A stretch of DNA of 64,000 nucleotides from Glossina fuscipes (GCF_014805625.2 NW_023998630.1:52860-116859); one strand, 5' to 3'. Positions 47,701-61,454 are shown, numbered from the stretch's first letter. Made by a program: numbers and translations. Notes: a model not told the origin generated them from the sequence alone.

Positions 47701-50700
47701 ACCTGATAGCCACGGCAAAAAAAAAGAAAAAAAATGCGCAGAGAGAAAGCATTGTTTTCGTTGTCGAGGAAATAATGTAAGATATTTCTTTTTCGTACTA
47801 AACAGCAATCAAGTTCCTAATGACTCATAATAAAGGCAAATAAATAAATAAATAACTAAGGAAACTTTATTCGCTTTGTTGCGAATTCACAACACCAATC
47901 ACGTAGGCATGTTAGTGGGTCGATTAGGATTCAAAGGAATATATTACGTGGTCGTGTGATATCTGCTACAGATTGTCAATTTCTTTAGAAGATCATTTCA
48001 GTTGTCAATGAGCTTAGCGAAAATGCGTTCTGGGTGAACAGAAGAGAAATACATTTTTTTTCAGTTTTAAATATTCGGCTTCTATCTCGGAATTACAGCA
48101 ATAGATAGACGTGGTCGAAAATGCCACAACGTTCTTGCTGCGTTAATATGATATATAATTCACAAAGTAAAAGCTATCTTTTTCTACGCGCTTTCGATCA
48201 CGGAGGATAAACACACACACACAATCGTTTACAATTTACATTGCACTGGTCAGTAGCCATAATTTTTTGAATGTTATTTTGTTGTGCTTATCTTCGGGCA
48301 ATGGACGACCAAGAAGTGGCCATTCGGAATATGAATTATGCATTTGTCGTGGTGCGTCGTATATCTATATATGCCCCTCTCTGATCAGTAGTTGGCTGAT
48401 TGACTAAACATTCCATTCCATTCGACGCCATGACCGTCTAAAATCAATTGAAGGTAATGAGATCTATTCTTTCTTTGATCATCAGACCGGCGTTTAATTG
48501 CAATACACAAAAGCACAAAGCAGATAGACGCTTGATCGAGAAATTTGTTGTTTACCTCAACTCTTTTTCTTCCAACTCAATCCATGCATACTGTGGTGCT
48601 TTCTTTCTAGCTTAAATTTTACCACCGTGAACGTTCAAGCAGATCACGGGCATTTAGACGAAAAGACCGGTTGATATTGTTAAGACTACTTGATGGGGAC
48701 CATAAAGTTGCTAGTGATAGTTATTTTTTATTATTATAGTTATTAGGTTTATTTAACCTTCTGGTTTTACTTACTACATGTAGGACGTATCAGATCTTTA
48801 AATCTTTGCAAGGTACAGAGAAACTCTTGGAAAACCAAATATATAGGATATAGTATATATATAGTATACCCACACTGTATTTATACATATAGCCTATAGT
48901 ATATCCTATGTATTATTATAAGAAAGTAAACAGTATTTTCAAGTTGTGATAGAAACAATGTTAGATTGGAAATGTGTACCGTTGAAAGTATCAAAATAAA
49001 GATTCCAATATTAAGAGTCTGCTGAAGTCGTTACTGCGATCGCGAAACTTTGTTTGGAAGAAAAGAATATTTTATTGTCTATTTTATTATATTCAATCAG
49101 TCCACTGGTACCTCCAATGTCCTAATAATGGATTTTTTTTTTTTGTATTTTATGACAACGTAAATTTTCACTTTTAGTGCCCTGTTTGATGTAAAACTTC
49201 CCGATAAATACGACATTTTTATATTACACATTATTTTCGCAGGAAATATCTATTATGGAAAAATAAAATTATTTGACTGCATTTTAAAAAGCATCAGTCA
49301 ACCAAGAGCATTTGATATAGTAATAACAATCTCTGATGACCTTCCTCCTTTCAATATGTTTAAATACAATATCATTGATTTGGATTTAAAATGATACGCT
49401 CCAAGTTGAAAATGATTTTTTCGCATTTGACTCGAAGTTCAAAGCAAACCTGCCTATCATTAATAAACACCAGATAAAAAACAGCCAACGCAACAAAAGG
49501 AAAAGTTTGCCGTCCGCATTGAGATTCCCCTGATCAATAGGAGTTTTAATGGTTTTAATGATTTCTTTTCGCTTTGCCAGAGCGCTAAATCTTCAGATAT
49601 AGGTCACAGGCAGCAACTATGACTACCGGAAAAAGTTGGGGACAAAATTTACGCTTAACGACGCCATCATTGGCTAATGATAATTTATTCAGTAAACATT
49701 TTAAATTTTGTACACATATTTTCATAACCCATTCTGTATAAGATCTAGACGATTTCTGTCAGTGCTTAAAGAGTGTACACGCTTGCTCTTTACGCAACGG
49801 TCGTCTGTCCGTTCCTGTTACTTAGACATCTAAGTGGTGTAGTATTGTAGACATACTGCAGTACGCTTCACATTCCGGGAATGTCAGTTTGTCATTGCGG
49901 TATATCAGTTTGTCCGATTTGCTCTTGCTTTGCAAACAGTGTGCACTATTCCTATAGAGAAAGTTTTCCTCAACGGAGTTTTTAAAACTCTGTTACCAAC
50001 GGAAAATAAATTAATCAGTATTTAATCTGGAAAAGTTGAGCTTAGATTATTTTTTTTACAAAAGACGTCACGTTCACATCCGGCTCCAATAGACGGGAGA
50101 TTTATAAAGATCCTTTGTTTGTAAGGCACGATCATTGCGTATTGAAAAGTTCTATATTATACTTTTTCATATTACAAAACTATCGCTTAACATGCATGGC
50201 ACGAATTACGTTTAGAAGTACATGTGTTTTCCTTATAAAATGCCAGTTAGAAATTACCATCGTTTGAACAATCAAAAGAAAAATTTCAATTTTCTTAACA
50301 AAATAATAATGTTTATATTCATGTGGGTATAAAGGTTTACGTGCAATATTTGATTTCAAGATATGTATATAACAAAAATTCTAGAATAGCATAACAGCTA
50401 AATTTCACTGCTTATTTGAATTCAATTAAATTAAGTTCTTCAGGAGTTCAGTAAATAAAGGAGCAAAAAGCATTTAGCTAATTGCCATTTATACTCCAAT
50501 ACTTATATGCTATTTTATCAATCATATTGTGGTTGGTTTTTCAATGTCGATAAAAATATTTTAGTGAAAAAAAAAAGAGAAAAATAAGATACAGATTGAT
50601 TTTAAAGACATTTTTCGGCTAATATTTACGAAAGAAATATTACTCGGTTTTGGACTCAAGGAATAAATCGTCGTAGTTCAATTGGAATAGAGCAGCAAAA

Positions 50701-51285
50701 TTTTCTAGCCAAAGTTTATAACGGAATAACAGAGGTACGGAACCCCTAATACATATGTCCAAGCATTGCGAACGTTTGAATATTTAATATATTCCCCGCA
50801 CTGAATGTTTAAAACAAATGATACGATAAAATAACATATCAACATTAAAATGCTTTTATATTTGGATTTGTAACGAAACTAGAGCACAAGTGTTATCGAT
50901 TTTTTTCGAATCCTCTCATACCTAGACGCTATATTGCCATATTTAAAAAAAGCTACAGTTAGCTTGTACTCAGTTTTAAAACAAGTCTGAATAGTTTACG
51001 TGACAGTGTGAATACAGATAATTCATAAAATAGTTTTGTGCAGTTTGGAATAGACAAAGTTCTCTGCCAAAGAAGCGTCATTTGTGGGTCACGTGGCCAC
51101 TTTCACATAACTGGAAACGTAGCGCTGACTAGGCGTACTAGAAATATCGGTAATACCGTCGAATATGCACAGCGCTTACAATTTGGGCCGCTAGCCTTAA
51201 GTTGTTGCATCCAGACAAAAGAGAAAACAGTAACAGTAGTTTACAAAATTAAGTCCACAAGTAGACGCAAAACAGAAAAAACAAA
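38800..51285. other. Long AT-rich stretch, no gene seen
   Basis: About 12.5 kb in which no ORF has a recognisable product and no element could be delimited. Poly-A runs, a TAAATAAATAAATAAATAA tract near 47.84 kb and a near-palindromic TATA-rich patch around 48.84-48.91 kb are present. This could be intron or intergenic DNA; non-coding RNAs would not be seen by eye. Confidence 0.45.
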
Positions 51286-51289
51286 TAAA

Positions 51290-51450
51290 AACAAGCAAGT
51301 AAGGCATATTCGGTTGGAGACGAATCTGGCGTACCCATTACCATTAAAATGTTAAGCGCCCCAGGCTCTTATTTCCATTTATAAAATGTCGGCTGCGTTA
51401 TTTCTCCGTCTGCGGAAGGTGTTAAACTCGCCTAAGAGTATAAAATTTCG
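51290..51450 (+). repeat. Possible end of a DINE-like repeat
   Basis: ACAAGCAAGTAAGG followed by ATTCGGTTGGAGACGAAT resembles the start of the copy at 14.45 kb (AACAAGCAAGTAAG plus a TTCG...CGAA hairpin). The interior is too diverged to align. Confidence 0.35.
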
Positions 51451-52234
51451 TTATAACTCTGTAATGGAGTACTTATAATCCGAATCAAATTTTTTCTGAA
51501 TTTTCTTTTAGGGTAATTAGAATTCGGGTATACGAATATGTAAACAATAAGTTTATGCTTGTATTCGACGTACTGAATCCCACTTCTATTACTTAAATCT
51601 GTTTTGAATAAGCACTCTGCTGAATGGAAATTGTCCCTTTTGACGTTAATCCTAAAGCCCCTTTTCATTTTGCGGTTTCAACTGTTATGTTCCTACGAAA
51701 CAAACCAAATCGGCCTTCAATAAACGTTTGTCTCCTTTGATATCATTTAAGTGTCCACGTAAGCTTAATCCATTACGTCATGACATCCACCATAATTAAT
51801 TCAGAGTTAACACACTTAGCGTGGCGCATTCTACTCCCCATGTTCTTTTAGTTTTTTATCCTTATTGATCGTAATTTTCAGAAAAAATAATCCACCACGT
51901 TGTGGTGGTGTCCACCATATTTTTAGAATCAACGTATTTTTAGTGAAATAATTCAAATTGTACAAAATGATTTTATACATTCTGTCATATCTTAATCAGC
52001 ATAAAAACTCAAAAAAGTGAAAAAAAGAAAATTCAATCACTTGCAACTTTGTGTGGACATGGCCGATTTTTTCTTTTTTGCCCATAAAAAATGGGGTTTT
52101 CCATAAAGTAAACGATGGTTTTCAGAAAATGGTTTTCATAAAATAAAATAGAAAATTTCAGCTTTGTCTCTTTCATAATTATTAGTAATGAGGAAAACCC
52201 CACACATTTTTGGTTAGAAAAGCGAAGTTGTATT

Positions 52235-52560
52235 TACTTTACACGTCGCTGCGGGTATGTGCTTTGACCAATTTAACCCATTTTCAATACCAACTTGTGT
52301 GAAGATACTTTAAATGTGCCTGCCAACTTTGAAGTTGGCATCTTCATTTTTGTAACCAGCAGACTGACAGCAACACGCGCCACATCGGCACATAGACACA
52401 CAGACGGGCAGACAATGCTTAATCGGTTGCGAATTTCGTGCTGATCAACAACATATATGCTTTATAGGATATCTAAAGTTTCCTTTTGGGTATTGCAAAC
52501 ATTATAGAAAAATGAGTGTGGCCACATTTTTCGAAAGTGGATATAATACATCTACAACCA
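52235..52560 (-). repeat. DINE-like dispersed repeat, minus orientation
   Basis: Read on the minus strand it has CCCAAAAGGAAAC, AAAGCATATATGTTGTTGAT, TCTGCCCGTCTGTGTGTC, AAAATGAAGATGCCAACTTC and ATTGAAAATGGG, the same blocks and order as the copies near 3.8 and 11.3 kb. An internal inverted repeat (GCCAACTTTGAAGTTGGC) is perfect and may be chance. Confidence 0.62.
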
Positions 52561-53539
52561 ACACTATCTGCTAACTTTATTAAGGTTTGGGCAAAAAAGT
52601 TTCTGTTCACATTGAACCTTTAAACTCAGTGCAGTGAATCATCTGTTCTTGATTTGTTGAATTGTGGAAAACGAAGAAGAAGTAAAGTCAGGATTTTCCA
52701 TCCTGTTGGCCCCATTTTTCACAACTCGCGGAGACGTTAGCAATGCCAGATTGAAATGTGTTACCACGGATTTCAACCAAAGGCCAATTAGCTGCTCGAG
52801 GAAACCTTCTATTCTTGTGACTATATTGAAAAAATTGATCTCTTTATGAAGAGCCTTAAAAAATGATCACTCGTCCTCTTCGCATCAAATGAATAAAGAG
52901 AAGGAGAAGGGAAGAAGATGTGCTCTTACAGTGATCAATAGGATGTAATATCTTGAGAAAATCGTATTTAATTTAGATAGCACCTTTTGTGACTTCTTAA
53001 ATGGTTACTGCTTTAAAAATTCTTGAAAGAAACGACAAATTATTATGTTTACTATTCAAGTATAAAAACCAAAATTAGTTTCATTGACAAATACAAGTTT
53101 ATCATTTATTTATTGTGTATAGTACTGGGCATTTTTATTAAACTTTTTTTGTATTTCGTATTTTTCCAATTAAACTCTTTTTATTTACTTTTCCAATTTA
53201 TTATCAACTTTCGTCGTCATCTCTTACATTCATATACATTTACATATTTTGTTATGAAATGCATACATGGAATAATAAAAGTATAATATATTAATACAGG
53301 TAAATAAAGTACAGTGTTGTTAATTAAGAGGTACAGTTTTGTAAACATTTTTGTTTAGGTTATTTGACGAACACGTTATTCAGACACCATTGAATGACAT
53401 TTTCCTTTGGCGTAATTATCTATGAATCAGAGGGCTCATTATTACATTCACCTTTCGAGAACGAGAGACACTTTTATTTGATTTTTGTGCAAATGAGCAG
53501 AGTTGCTTAAATATAAAAGATTTCCATTTATTACTCCGT

Positions 53540-53690
53540 TGATGATTTCTATAAACACATACATCAGAGATATCGCAAAAACTATTCTTGATCGGCGTAA
53601 AATTCCGAGTTGATGTATGAATCTACATTTTATTTAGTTATATCCATCCGCCTATTCGCCCGGCCGCACCCTTTTCTATCGCTTTCACCT
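53540..53690 (+). repeat. Diverged DINE-like repeat fragment
   Basis: CAGAGATATCGCAAAAACTA, TTCTTGATCGGCGTAAAATTC and CCATCCGCCTATTCGCCCGG follow the block order of the family but only loosely. Confidence 0.32.
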
Positions 53691-54132
53691 CTTACATTGA
53701 TAGTTACAGTCAAACAATTATTTTACTTTCTAAGTTTCTTTACTATTTGAAATGCTATCGTTATGGGGAGTCTGGTCACTGCCAAAAAAAAAAGGTGATA
53801 TTGCACATATTTGTAGAGGTTGCTTGAAAACTTTGTAACGTAAGTAAGAAAAAAGATTTCCTTTTCCTTTTGCAAAATTCGACTTTACTTGTCGACAATA
53901 TGTGACTAAATCTATTTCTTCGAGCATACTTTTAAGTTTGGTTAATAGATAATAGTTAGGAAGGGATATAGATGAAGAATATGGTGATTAGGGTCTTGTG
54001 GCTTGGAACCTTTGTTCTATTGTTAGCAAACGCAGCATCCAACGTACGGTCAGCTTCCTCTTGCCTAATTTTAGACTTAATATGTGGTGATCGCGTTGCT
54101 CGGACATATTTATAGCCTTTGATATAACTCTA

Positions 54133-54345
54133 ATTCGATGATCGCCTAACACCGTCTGGGGATATTACGTCAACGGTTAGACTTTTAGCGCGTGGCGAAC
54201 TTCCGTCTTTACCCAAACTGATACGGCATCGTGTCAATTTACCTACGCAAGTTTTCACCCTGGCAAATGATGAAGCGTATTCCCCGCGTAAGGTGTCCAA
54301 AAGATCTTTAACTTTTGTAAAAAAATTGCTTTTCAAAAACAATTC
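54133..54345 (+). other. Unassigned open stretch with protein-like composition
   Basis: On the plus strand a frame reads DDRLTPSGDITSTVRLLARG, ELPSLPKLIRHRVNLPTQVF, then TLANDEAYSPRKVSKRS and ends in TAA at 54346. The minus strand is also open for 70 codons here. The segment is clearly less AT-rich than its flanks, which suggests former coding DNA. No family is recognised, and the correct strand is not certain. Confidence 0.35.
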
Positions 54346-54349
54346 TTAA

Positions 54350-57300
54350 TGGCAGTCCGGTACAAAAGAGACTAACGTTGACTCGCCTAAATAATTGTCA
54401 ATCAGCAACTGTTCTCTTCTGTGTTCAGGTTGCATACTTTTAAGACAAACTGCGTAGACATTTTTGGTAGATAATGCGTATATAACTATTTATATATCGG
54501 TAGACAATGGGTATGTAGTAATTTTTCCATTGTTTGCAATATTAAAATACTTGTCGCAGAAATTGTTTGAAACTCCAAGTCATCGTTTGTCGCGTTTATT
54601 CGTCGTCTCTGGGTTTATCAACATGACCTAAACTGATACAAAAAATAGACAATTAGAAAATATGATTTTAATCGATTTAGAATTCGGAATTGGTTTGCAT
54701 TTCAATAATTGTTAGAAGAATTTCGAAAAACTTTTAAATTGCACGGAGCTTTCTCTAGTAATCTCTCTCATATTTACTAGGAAGCTGGAAAATAAGTTTG
54801 CGTGGCGAGTACCCAAAATTCGTTTTCAAATGAATTGTTTATCTTCTCAATACTAACTGCAGGACTTTTTAATAAATGAATGAAAATGTTATTTATTTTT
54901 CAACAATTTTTTACAAATTTTTAAGTCTCAAAAATAAATAAATTAAAAAGACATAAATAAATACACAAAATAAAACAGGATCAAATATTTTTTGTTTTTT
55001 TTCTTGGTTTTTATAATTGAGTTAACACCCACGCAATAGCTTACGCGATCATAAATGAATGTTTACATATATGCATATATGCTATATATATGCATTTATA
55101 TGCATTGTTATTTACAAACATGCACTTATATGAGAGTGCAAACATACACATGCACATTTCCTTTTAATACTCAATTTGTGACAGTGATAGCGTGTTATTG
55201 TGTTTTACACACTTTTTATATTGTCATAAATTTCAATGCGTCCTTTATATACATACAGTTATTTGCAGTTTACAAAAGCAAAACAAAAAAAAAAAAGAAA
55301 AAGTAAAATACTATTAAATATTTATATTACTATGGAGTTACAAAACTTTTTATTTGTTTTTAAACTATAAATAACATGTTTTTTTAAAACACCTGATTAA
55401 ATTTTAAAGGTGTTATGACAACATGTCACTGAAAATTTACATTTAATTTTATCAGAGAATTACAGATTTTTACGGTCATTACACGCTTGCCATAACATTA
55501 ATAAAACGTCGCAGCTGGTTTTCCATTACTTATTGAGAAACCTTGCTTGCTTCAACGTAAATCATACCTTTTTTAAAATTTGCTTCTCTACTTTACTTCT
55601 CTAACTAAAAAATATTTATTCTTAAGGTTGTACCATGTTTGACCTCCAAATAACGTCTTAAATCCTAGCGTAGAAGGGATAAATCGCAGTTATCTGTCGG
55701 CTGTTGAACATAAGCCACATTTCTTAATAATGGATGCTTGAAATATTTATGTATAAACAATAGCATTTTCGAAATTCTTCTTCATCAGAAAAAAGTAATT
55801 TTATGCGTTATTATTGATTCTTAATTGTTAAATACTGATACATTTTTACAATAGTTATTATTTTTATTTGCACATTTGCAATAGGGAAATATAGATTTGC
55901 AAACGCATACCAATGCAAAGAATGATAAAGTCAATTGAATTGTATTAGGTTCCGTATTATAAAACATATTATGTCAAGCTACTAATTGACTTTGAATTTT
56001 GGATAACATTGCCTCAAGCAGGTATGTGGCAACAAAATTAAAGCAAATTTATAAAAAATGCAATATTTTTTCTTCTGCAGGTGCCTTAGTTAGATGGTTT
56101 GATCCGATCGAATATTTAGATGGTCCTCAAAAATGTATTCTCATTTTCATATCTATATTAGTTCATCTTTTAAAACTCTTTTGTTATCTTCTCTTAAATT
56201 CTTTTTTTCTCTTTCTCTTTTTTTTCTCTTCTGTTATTTTCGATTTCTAACCGGGGATTCAAACAATTCATTCAATTTATTCAAACAATATAATTTCTAT
56301 AACAATTTTTACAATCATACAAAATCCGAATGGTAGATTTGCTGACGGCCAGTGAACCAAAAGCTTATAGGCTTATTTTGAAAATAGACTTTAAAGAGCC
56401 TCTGTTGCGTCTTCTTGACTTTTTCAAGTGGAGAAAGAATCCACAATGTAGAATAATATCCAAAAAACCAATAATCGTTAACTTAAAGTAACTTTTCGCT
56501 GAGTCGATTTTCCCATGAGTCGATTGACGTTATTTCCTATTCAATTGTTTAAGATGGGTGATATGGAGATTTCGTCTTACTTTTAGAAAAATATATATTC
56601 TAATTTGTCAGGCAGTATTGCGCGGCAAATGGCTAATTTGCCTTTGCGAATAAAACATTGTTTATATAAATGTCACAGGGCGCGTTTTTTCTTATTTCTC
56701 TTCAGGTTTGTGGGAATCTAGCAGTTGTGTATCGATAGAACTGAATGTTTGTGATTTTTCCTTTTTTAATTTTCCTTCTACGAGTTTTTTCGTATCTTGC
56801 GTAACTTTCTTTTTTTCCGCGCTCCTTCTTTTATAGTTAACATTGTTTTTTGTTTACTATTGGTATAATTGTCTCCATTGGTAAAGCAAATTTTGATGTC
56901 ATTTACAAATTCTGGATAAGGTCGCAGGACTGTTTCAATTTTGCATAGAACGAAATTTGCATTGGGAATTGCCTGTACGAAGAACGCGGCAGACAAGTCA
57001 CTTTATTAAACTAATTGTCATTGAAAATCCTAAGCAGGCTAACATGAAAGGATTCATGAGTTCACTTAATATTTAGACTGAAAGCTGCCTCCATTCTATC
57101 AGCCCTCTAATCGCAATATCGAAGTCTATGTAAAATATATTTTATACCGTTTTGTCCTAAAAGTACGAATTTTCTTGAGGACACGTACGGGCGTATTTGT
57201 GGATGGATTATGTCAATTCTGATAAATGCATTTGACGGAACGATCTATTTCGCCGAAGGATCGATCGTTCTGTCCAAGGTATTACTTTTCTCGACTATAA

Positions 57301-58690
57301 GTGCGACACTAATAGTGCAAAGTGTGGGCGGGTGGACATGAATGGGAATATCAATTCGAAATTATTATACGGTGTATCTCAAAAGTGAAACTATAATGTT
57401 ATCATATTTATGATTAGCAGTTGGTAGTTTGTAATCAGAAGCTTTTAAAAAATTCTACTTCGCGCGTTGGAATGTTCAACCCTATCGCTAACAACCGTCA
57501 TACAATGAAAATGTGACAGCGGTTTCCTGTCAGAGTTCGACGTCGCAAATATGTATATGCATAGGTGTAATAGTTTAAACAATCTTGGGCTGTGATGGAT
57601 GCTTTTCTTAGGGAATTCTGATAGCGAACAGGTTAATCCAGACATTCAGGTTTCTCAATTCTTTTAAATATATAAAAGTACCGTACTTAAATTCACTACA
57701 ATTAGCAAACAATCGAAATAATATGAAATTTTGGAAGACCTTTTTTATTTTTTAACAAAGGCATAGTTTTTTTTTTTGCAAGACATCACTCATGTGTGTG
57801 CATCTGGCTGTATTTTCAGTCAAAGCACTGGTCAATATGTTAATTTCGAATGACAATCATTTGTTTATGGAAAATTGACACATATTTTTCTAAACACTTA
57901 CCTTTAAGTTTGTATATTCTATTTTGGGTACTGGCTGAGCAGGAGGCGGCTCAGCCAATTAAGCATTGCGATGGGTCTTAGCAGACTTAAGTGTAATGGA
58001 GAGTTTGCGGATTATCTAATAAATTGCAACATTCGGCACCTTAATCATTTAAAAATTAGCTGATCGACTCTTTTCAACAGACAGCAGCTTGGGCTTGACA
58101 CAGGCGTTTGCTTGCACGGTTTTGAACAATAAGTACAGCTCTTGAGGGAAATGGTTGATTAATGTCAAATTTTTTCGCTGGCGGGTTTTGCGTACACATT
58201 TGTCATTAAACGCGATATAACAAAACTTTTTCAGTCTTACAACTGCTGAATATTTTTATGACTTCCTTTTTTGTTATGGTTCATTGAGCATATATGAAAC
58301 CTTTCGGTCCTACAAATTATGTTCTACTTATTTCAATATTCTTATATAAAGCAAATAAACCAAAGTCGGTTTTTTTTTGTTTTAAAACTAATTTACTTCC
58401 TAAGTTACATAGCATTTCAAATCAAACGCAACCATCTTTGTCATATCAATCTTACATTTTGCGCTGTCAGTGTCAAATGTTCTGATTGGTCTTTGTCATC
58501 GTAGTCTATACACAACCAATCACTTTTCAGCGCGTTGATCATGATAAGGTACATCCAACGTATAAGAAAAAATTGGATAAACCGTATGGCGGCATATGCA
58601 GCGATCGCAAAACAAAAAATGTGATTAATGTTCTATGAATTGCAATTGTTATGCGTACAGTGAATGTCCAAAGTAAAAATAGAGGTAAAA
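54350..58690. other. AT-rich stretch, no gene seen
   Basis: No supported gene or element. ATGCATATATGC-type alternations near 55.06 kb and poly-T runs are present. Confidence 0.45.
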
Positions 58691-58710
58691 TTTGTACAGT
58701 CAAACCTGTT

Positions 58711-58815
58711 TTTGTGCGGTATCTTTTTATGCGCTATTTTTTTGTGCGATTCTTTTTGTGCGATTCTTTTTTTTGTGCGATTCTTTTTGTGCGATTCTTT
58801 TTTTTGTGCGGTATA
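58711..58815 (+). repeat. Subterminal tandem repeats in the pogo/Tigger-type element
   Basis: The motif TTTTTGTGCGATTC recurs about five times in variant lengths, continuing from the inverted repeat. The right end has two shorter versions (TTTTTGTGCGG and TTTCTGCGG). Subterminal repeats often bind transposase. The Lys/Arg-rich ORF on the minus strand and Phe/Cys-rich ORFs on the plus strand come from this repeat. Confidence 0.85.
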
Positions 58816-59149
58816 TGAATATCGATACATTGAATTTCGCCGAGAGGTTAGGTCAATCTGAACTGTGTTGGCGTCACTTTTTTTGCTATCAGTGTGTATG
58901 TACACATTGCAACAGCCATTTTCATAACTATTGCATCAGCCTATTTCATTAGGCATGCTCAATGTTCTTATGCATATATTGCATCAGCCAATTTCAATAT
59001 GTACATACTGCGCCATCTAATAGCTTTAGTTAATTGCTGACCTTTTAACCATTAAGACAGGATTAATTTTATAGTGAGATTAAAGGTAAATTAATTGTTT
59101 TCCCTATTTAGATATAGTTTTTTAAGATTTTTATTTTATTTTTAGTCAT

Positions 59150-59302
59150 AAGTCATTGGACCAGGGCATAATCGCAACTTTTAAGAAACACTATGTGAAA
59201 ATAACTTTCAGATACATTTTGGAAAAACTAGAAAACGATGGAATAAGCCTGACTGAAGTATGGAAAAATTTTTCGATTTTAGACTGCATAAACCATGTTT
59301 AA
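59150..59302 (+). pseudogene. pogo/Tigger transposase, internal DDE fragment
   Basis: Fifty codons read KSLDQGIIATFKKHYVKITF, then RYILEKLENDGISLTEVWKN, then FSILDCINHV and TAA. This is the 'P-L-D-Q-G-V-I...FK..Y' block of Tigger/pogo/jerky DDE_1 transposases, in which the Asp of LDQG is near the end of the catalytic domain. The helix-turn-helix region and the first two acidic residues are absent, lost by internal deletion. Confidence 0.85.
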
Positions 59303-59544
59303 AATTAGAAATTAAAATTTTTTAAAATGTTAAAATGTTTTAAAATGGAAAGCACTTTCTTGCTATTTCGTAAACCTTTGACATATTTTCTAAGTGAAAC
59401 TTTTTCTTTATGTGCTATAATTTTCTTTAATATGCTATGAAAAATTATTTCTTATAGCTATTTATGAAGTTTTTGAATATTTTTTTTGTGCGGTTTTTTT
59501 CTGCGGTCCCTATATGCCGCACAAAAACAGGTTTGACTGTATAT

Positions 59545-61450
59545 CTATTACCCGATATCCAAATTAGAATTTGCGCTCTACGGTGTGTTTTATCATATCA
59601 GCGTTCTAAATTTTCTTCTCTTTTAAATGGTCTAATTTCATGTCTCTCCTGAAGAGTAAATATAGTGCCAAATTAAAAAATAGCATAGTTTGTTATTCAT
59701 ATTGAAATGATTGTTGGAAATAAAAGTTAATAATGTGTAGCCTGCAAAATATCTATTTAAAAAATTTAACATTGAATAATTAAATAAAAAAGCTTTTTCA
59801 ACACGCTTTATGTACGTTTCTCATATCAATAAATTTGTGTATTTCTTATTATAAAAAAAAAAATTTTGATGCATTCCATCACCAACGACTGAATATCAAC
59901 CCCAGTAAAACAAATGTATTATGCGGACCACACCAGAGGAAAATGTATATATAATTAAACCCACTAACTCACGTAACCAAACAACTATGTAGACTACAAG
60001 CTTTATGATTTAACAATGTTGAGAATTCAATTGTTATCGCGACATTTTACGAGCGTTGAAAGTAACGCGATTCCTTTTTTTTTTTTTGCAATTATTTTCT
60101 TTTTTTTTCGCTGAATTAAAAATAGAGCATAAAGTGTTTTGATTGCATATACAAACGAAAGAAAAAAAGTACACAAGCATAGCCGCGCAGTCAAGCAAAC
60201 AAAGCAGTAAAAAACAAAATAAGTAAAAAATTTCTGTCATCTTGGGGTGCGAATCGCAGATATCCACTACTCGCCGCCACTCAAGTGAATACACAAAAAT
60301 CGCACATTTACCTATTAATTGTAAACATGTTAATCGGCTAACCGGACAACAGTAATTTTGGATAGATTCAAATATGCTATAACTTATGATACATTAATGA
60401 GCGTTTGAAATTTTCCAAAGCAAACAAATGGACGGCCAGATGAACGCGCGATTCCATTAAATTATAATCTACCACTGATCTAAAGTTTATAAACAGAGCA
60501 GAAAGAGCCTTCTAGGAATAGGAGTGAAGTTTGTCTCATATGTATGATAAGAGACATCCGTCTTTTACATTTATATCAAAGATTGGCAAAGCTTAGGTAA
60601 ACTAGAGTTGCGCACGGCTGAAAGCAATGGAACGCAGGTGCAAAAAGTATTAGGTAATAGTAGCAAACTTTATAAAACAAATTGGTTATTTTTCGGACTT
60701 ACATTGAAACAGGGAAAAATTATATTTATTTTCTATTTCTATACCATTTTTTTCTATCATTTTGGTCAAATAATTTAAATCAAGATATATGAACGGCGGG
60801 CTGTTAGTACGTAAGCTGGGTTCGATAATTACAGGATTTTCACGTATTTTGTCAAACGTCACAAATGGAATAATGCATTCAATGAGCCTATGTTTTCCGG
60901 TGACCGAAATATAAAAAATAAAAATAAAATCGGTAACGAGAAAACGGGAAAAAAGCCACAAAATAGCAGCAGGAGTGAAAGAGTAACGGAGCTGCAGAAA
61001 AAAAAGGAAAACTACATAAAAATATAATCATAGGGCAGGAAGGGAAAAAAGACTATAATATATGTATACATATATAAAATGCGTAAACAACTTTATTTGC
61101 TCGCGCTTGCATATATGAGAGCAATCATACACACCGCCGCACAAAAGATATCGTAGTTTAAATTTGTATATACAAGCGTGCACACGGGCAAACAAGTGTC
61201 TGCATGTGTTGCGGATATGTAGCATTCATTAAATTTATAGTTTTTCCTTTTTCGTTATCCCTTACGTCCATCAACCTCTCGATTCCAAAAACAAAACAAG
61301 GAAGAAAAAAAGTGAAAAATCTCTAAAGTACGATTGTTTGCGTAAAAAATAAATGGCGACATTGCAAATTTATATAAAAACTCATACATAAACTTTTACA
61401 TATATATATATATGGAAGGATAAACTCACCATTTTGAACTGACAGTAAGA
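59545..61450. other. AT-rich stretch, no gene seen
   Basis: No supported feature apart from poly-T runs near 60.07 kb. Confidence 0.45.
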
Positions 61451-61454
61451 AATT

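Larger units (their letters stand above)
58697..59539 (+). mobile_element. pogo/Tigger-type DNA transposon, internally deleted
   Basis: It is bounded by perfect 23-bp terminal inverted repeats (58697-58719 and 59517-59539; the left begins CAGTCAAACCTGTTTTTGTG) and TA on both sides (58695-58696, 59540-59541), the target duplication of Tc1/mariner-superfamily elements. At 843 bp it is far shorter than an autonomous Tigger (about 2.5 kb). An internal piece of the DDE transposase remains at 59150-59302. Near the left end the motif TTTTTGTGCG(A/G)TTC is repeated several times. It can only be moved by an enzyme from elsewhere. Confidence 0.92.

Noticed and set aside
51038..51355. 105-codon plus-strand ORF
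   Set aside because: Its last part overlaps a dispersed-repeat end and no domain is recognised.
58633..58952. Lys/Arg-rich minus ORF and Phe/Cys-rich plus ORFs
   Set aside because: They are readings of the subterminal repeats of the pogo/Tigger-type element.
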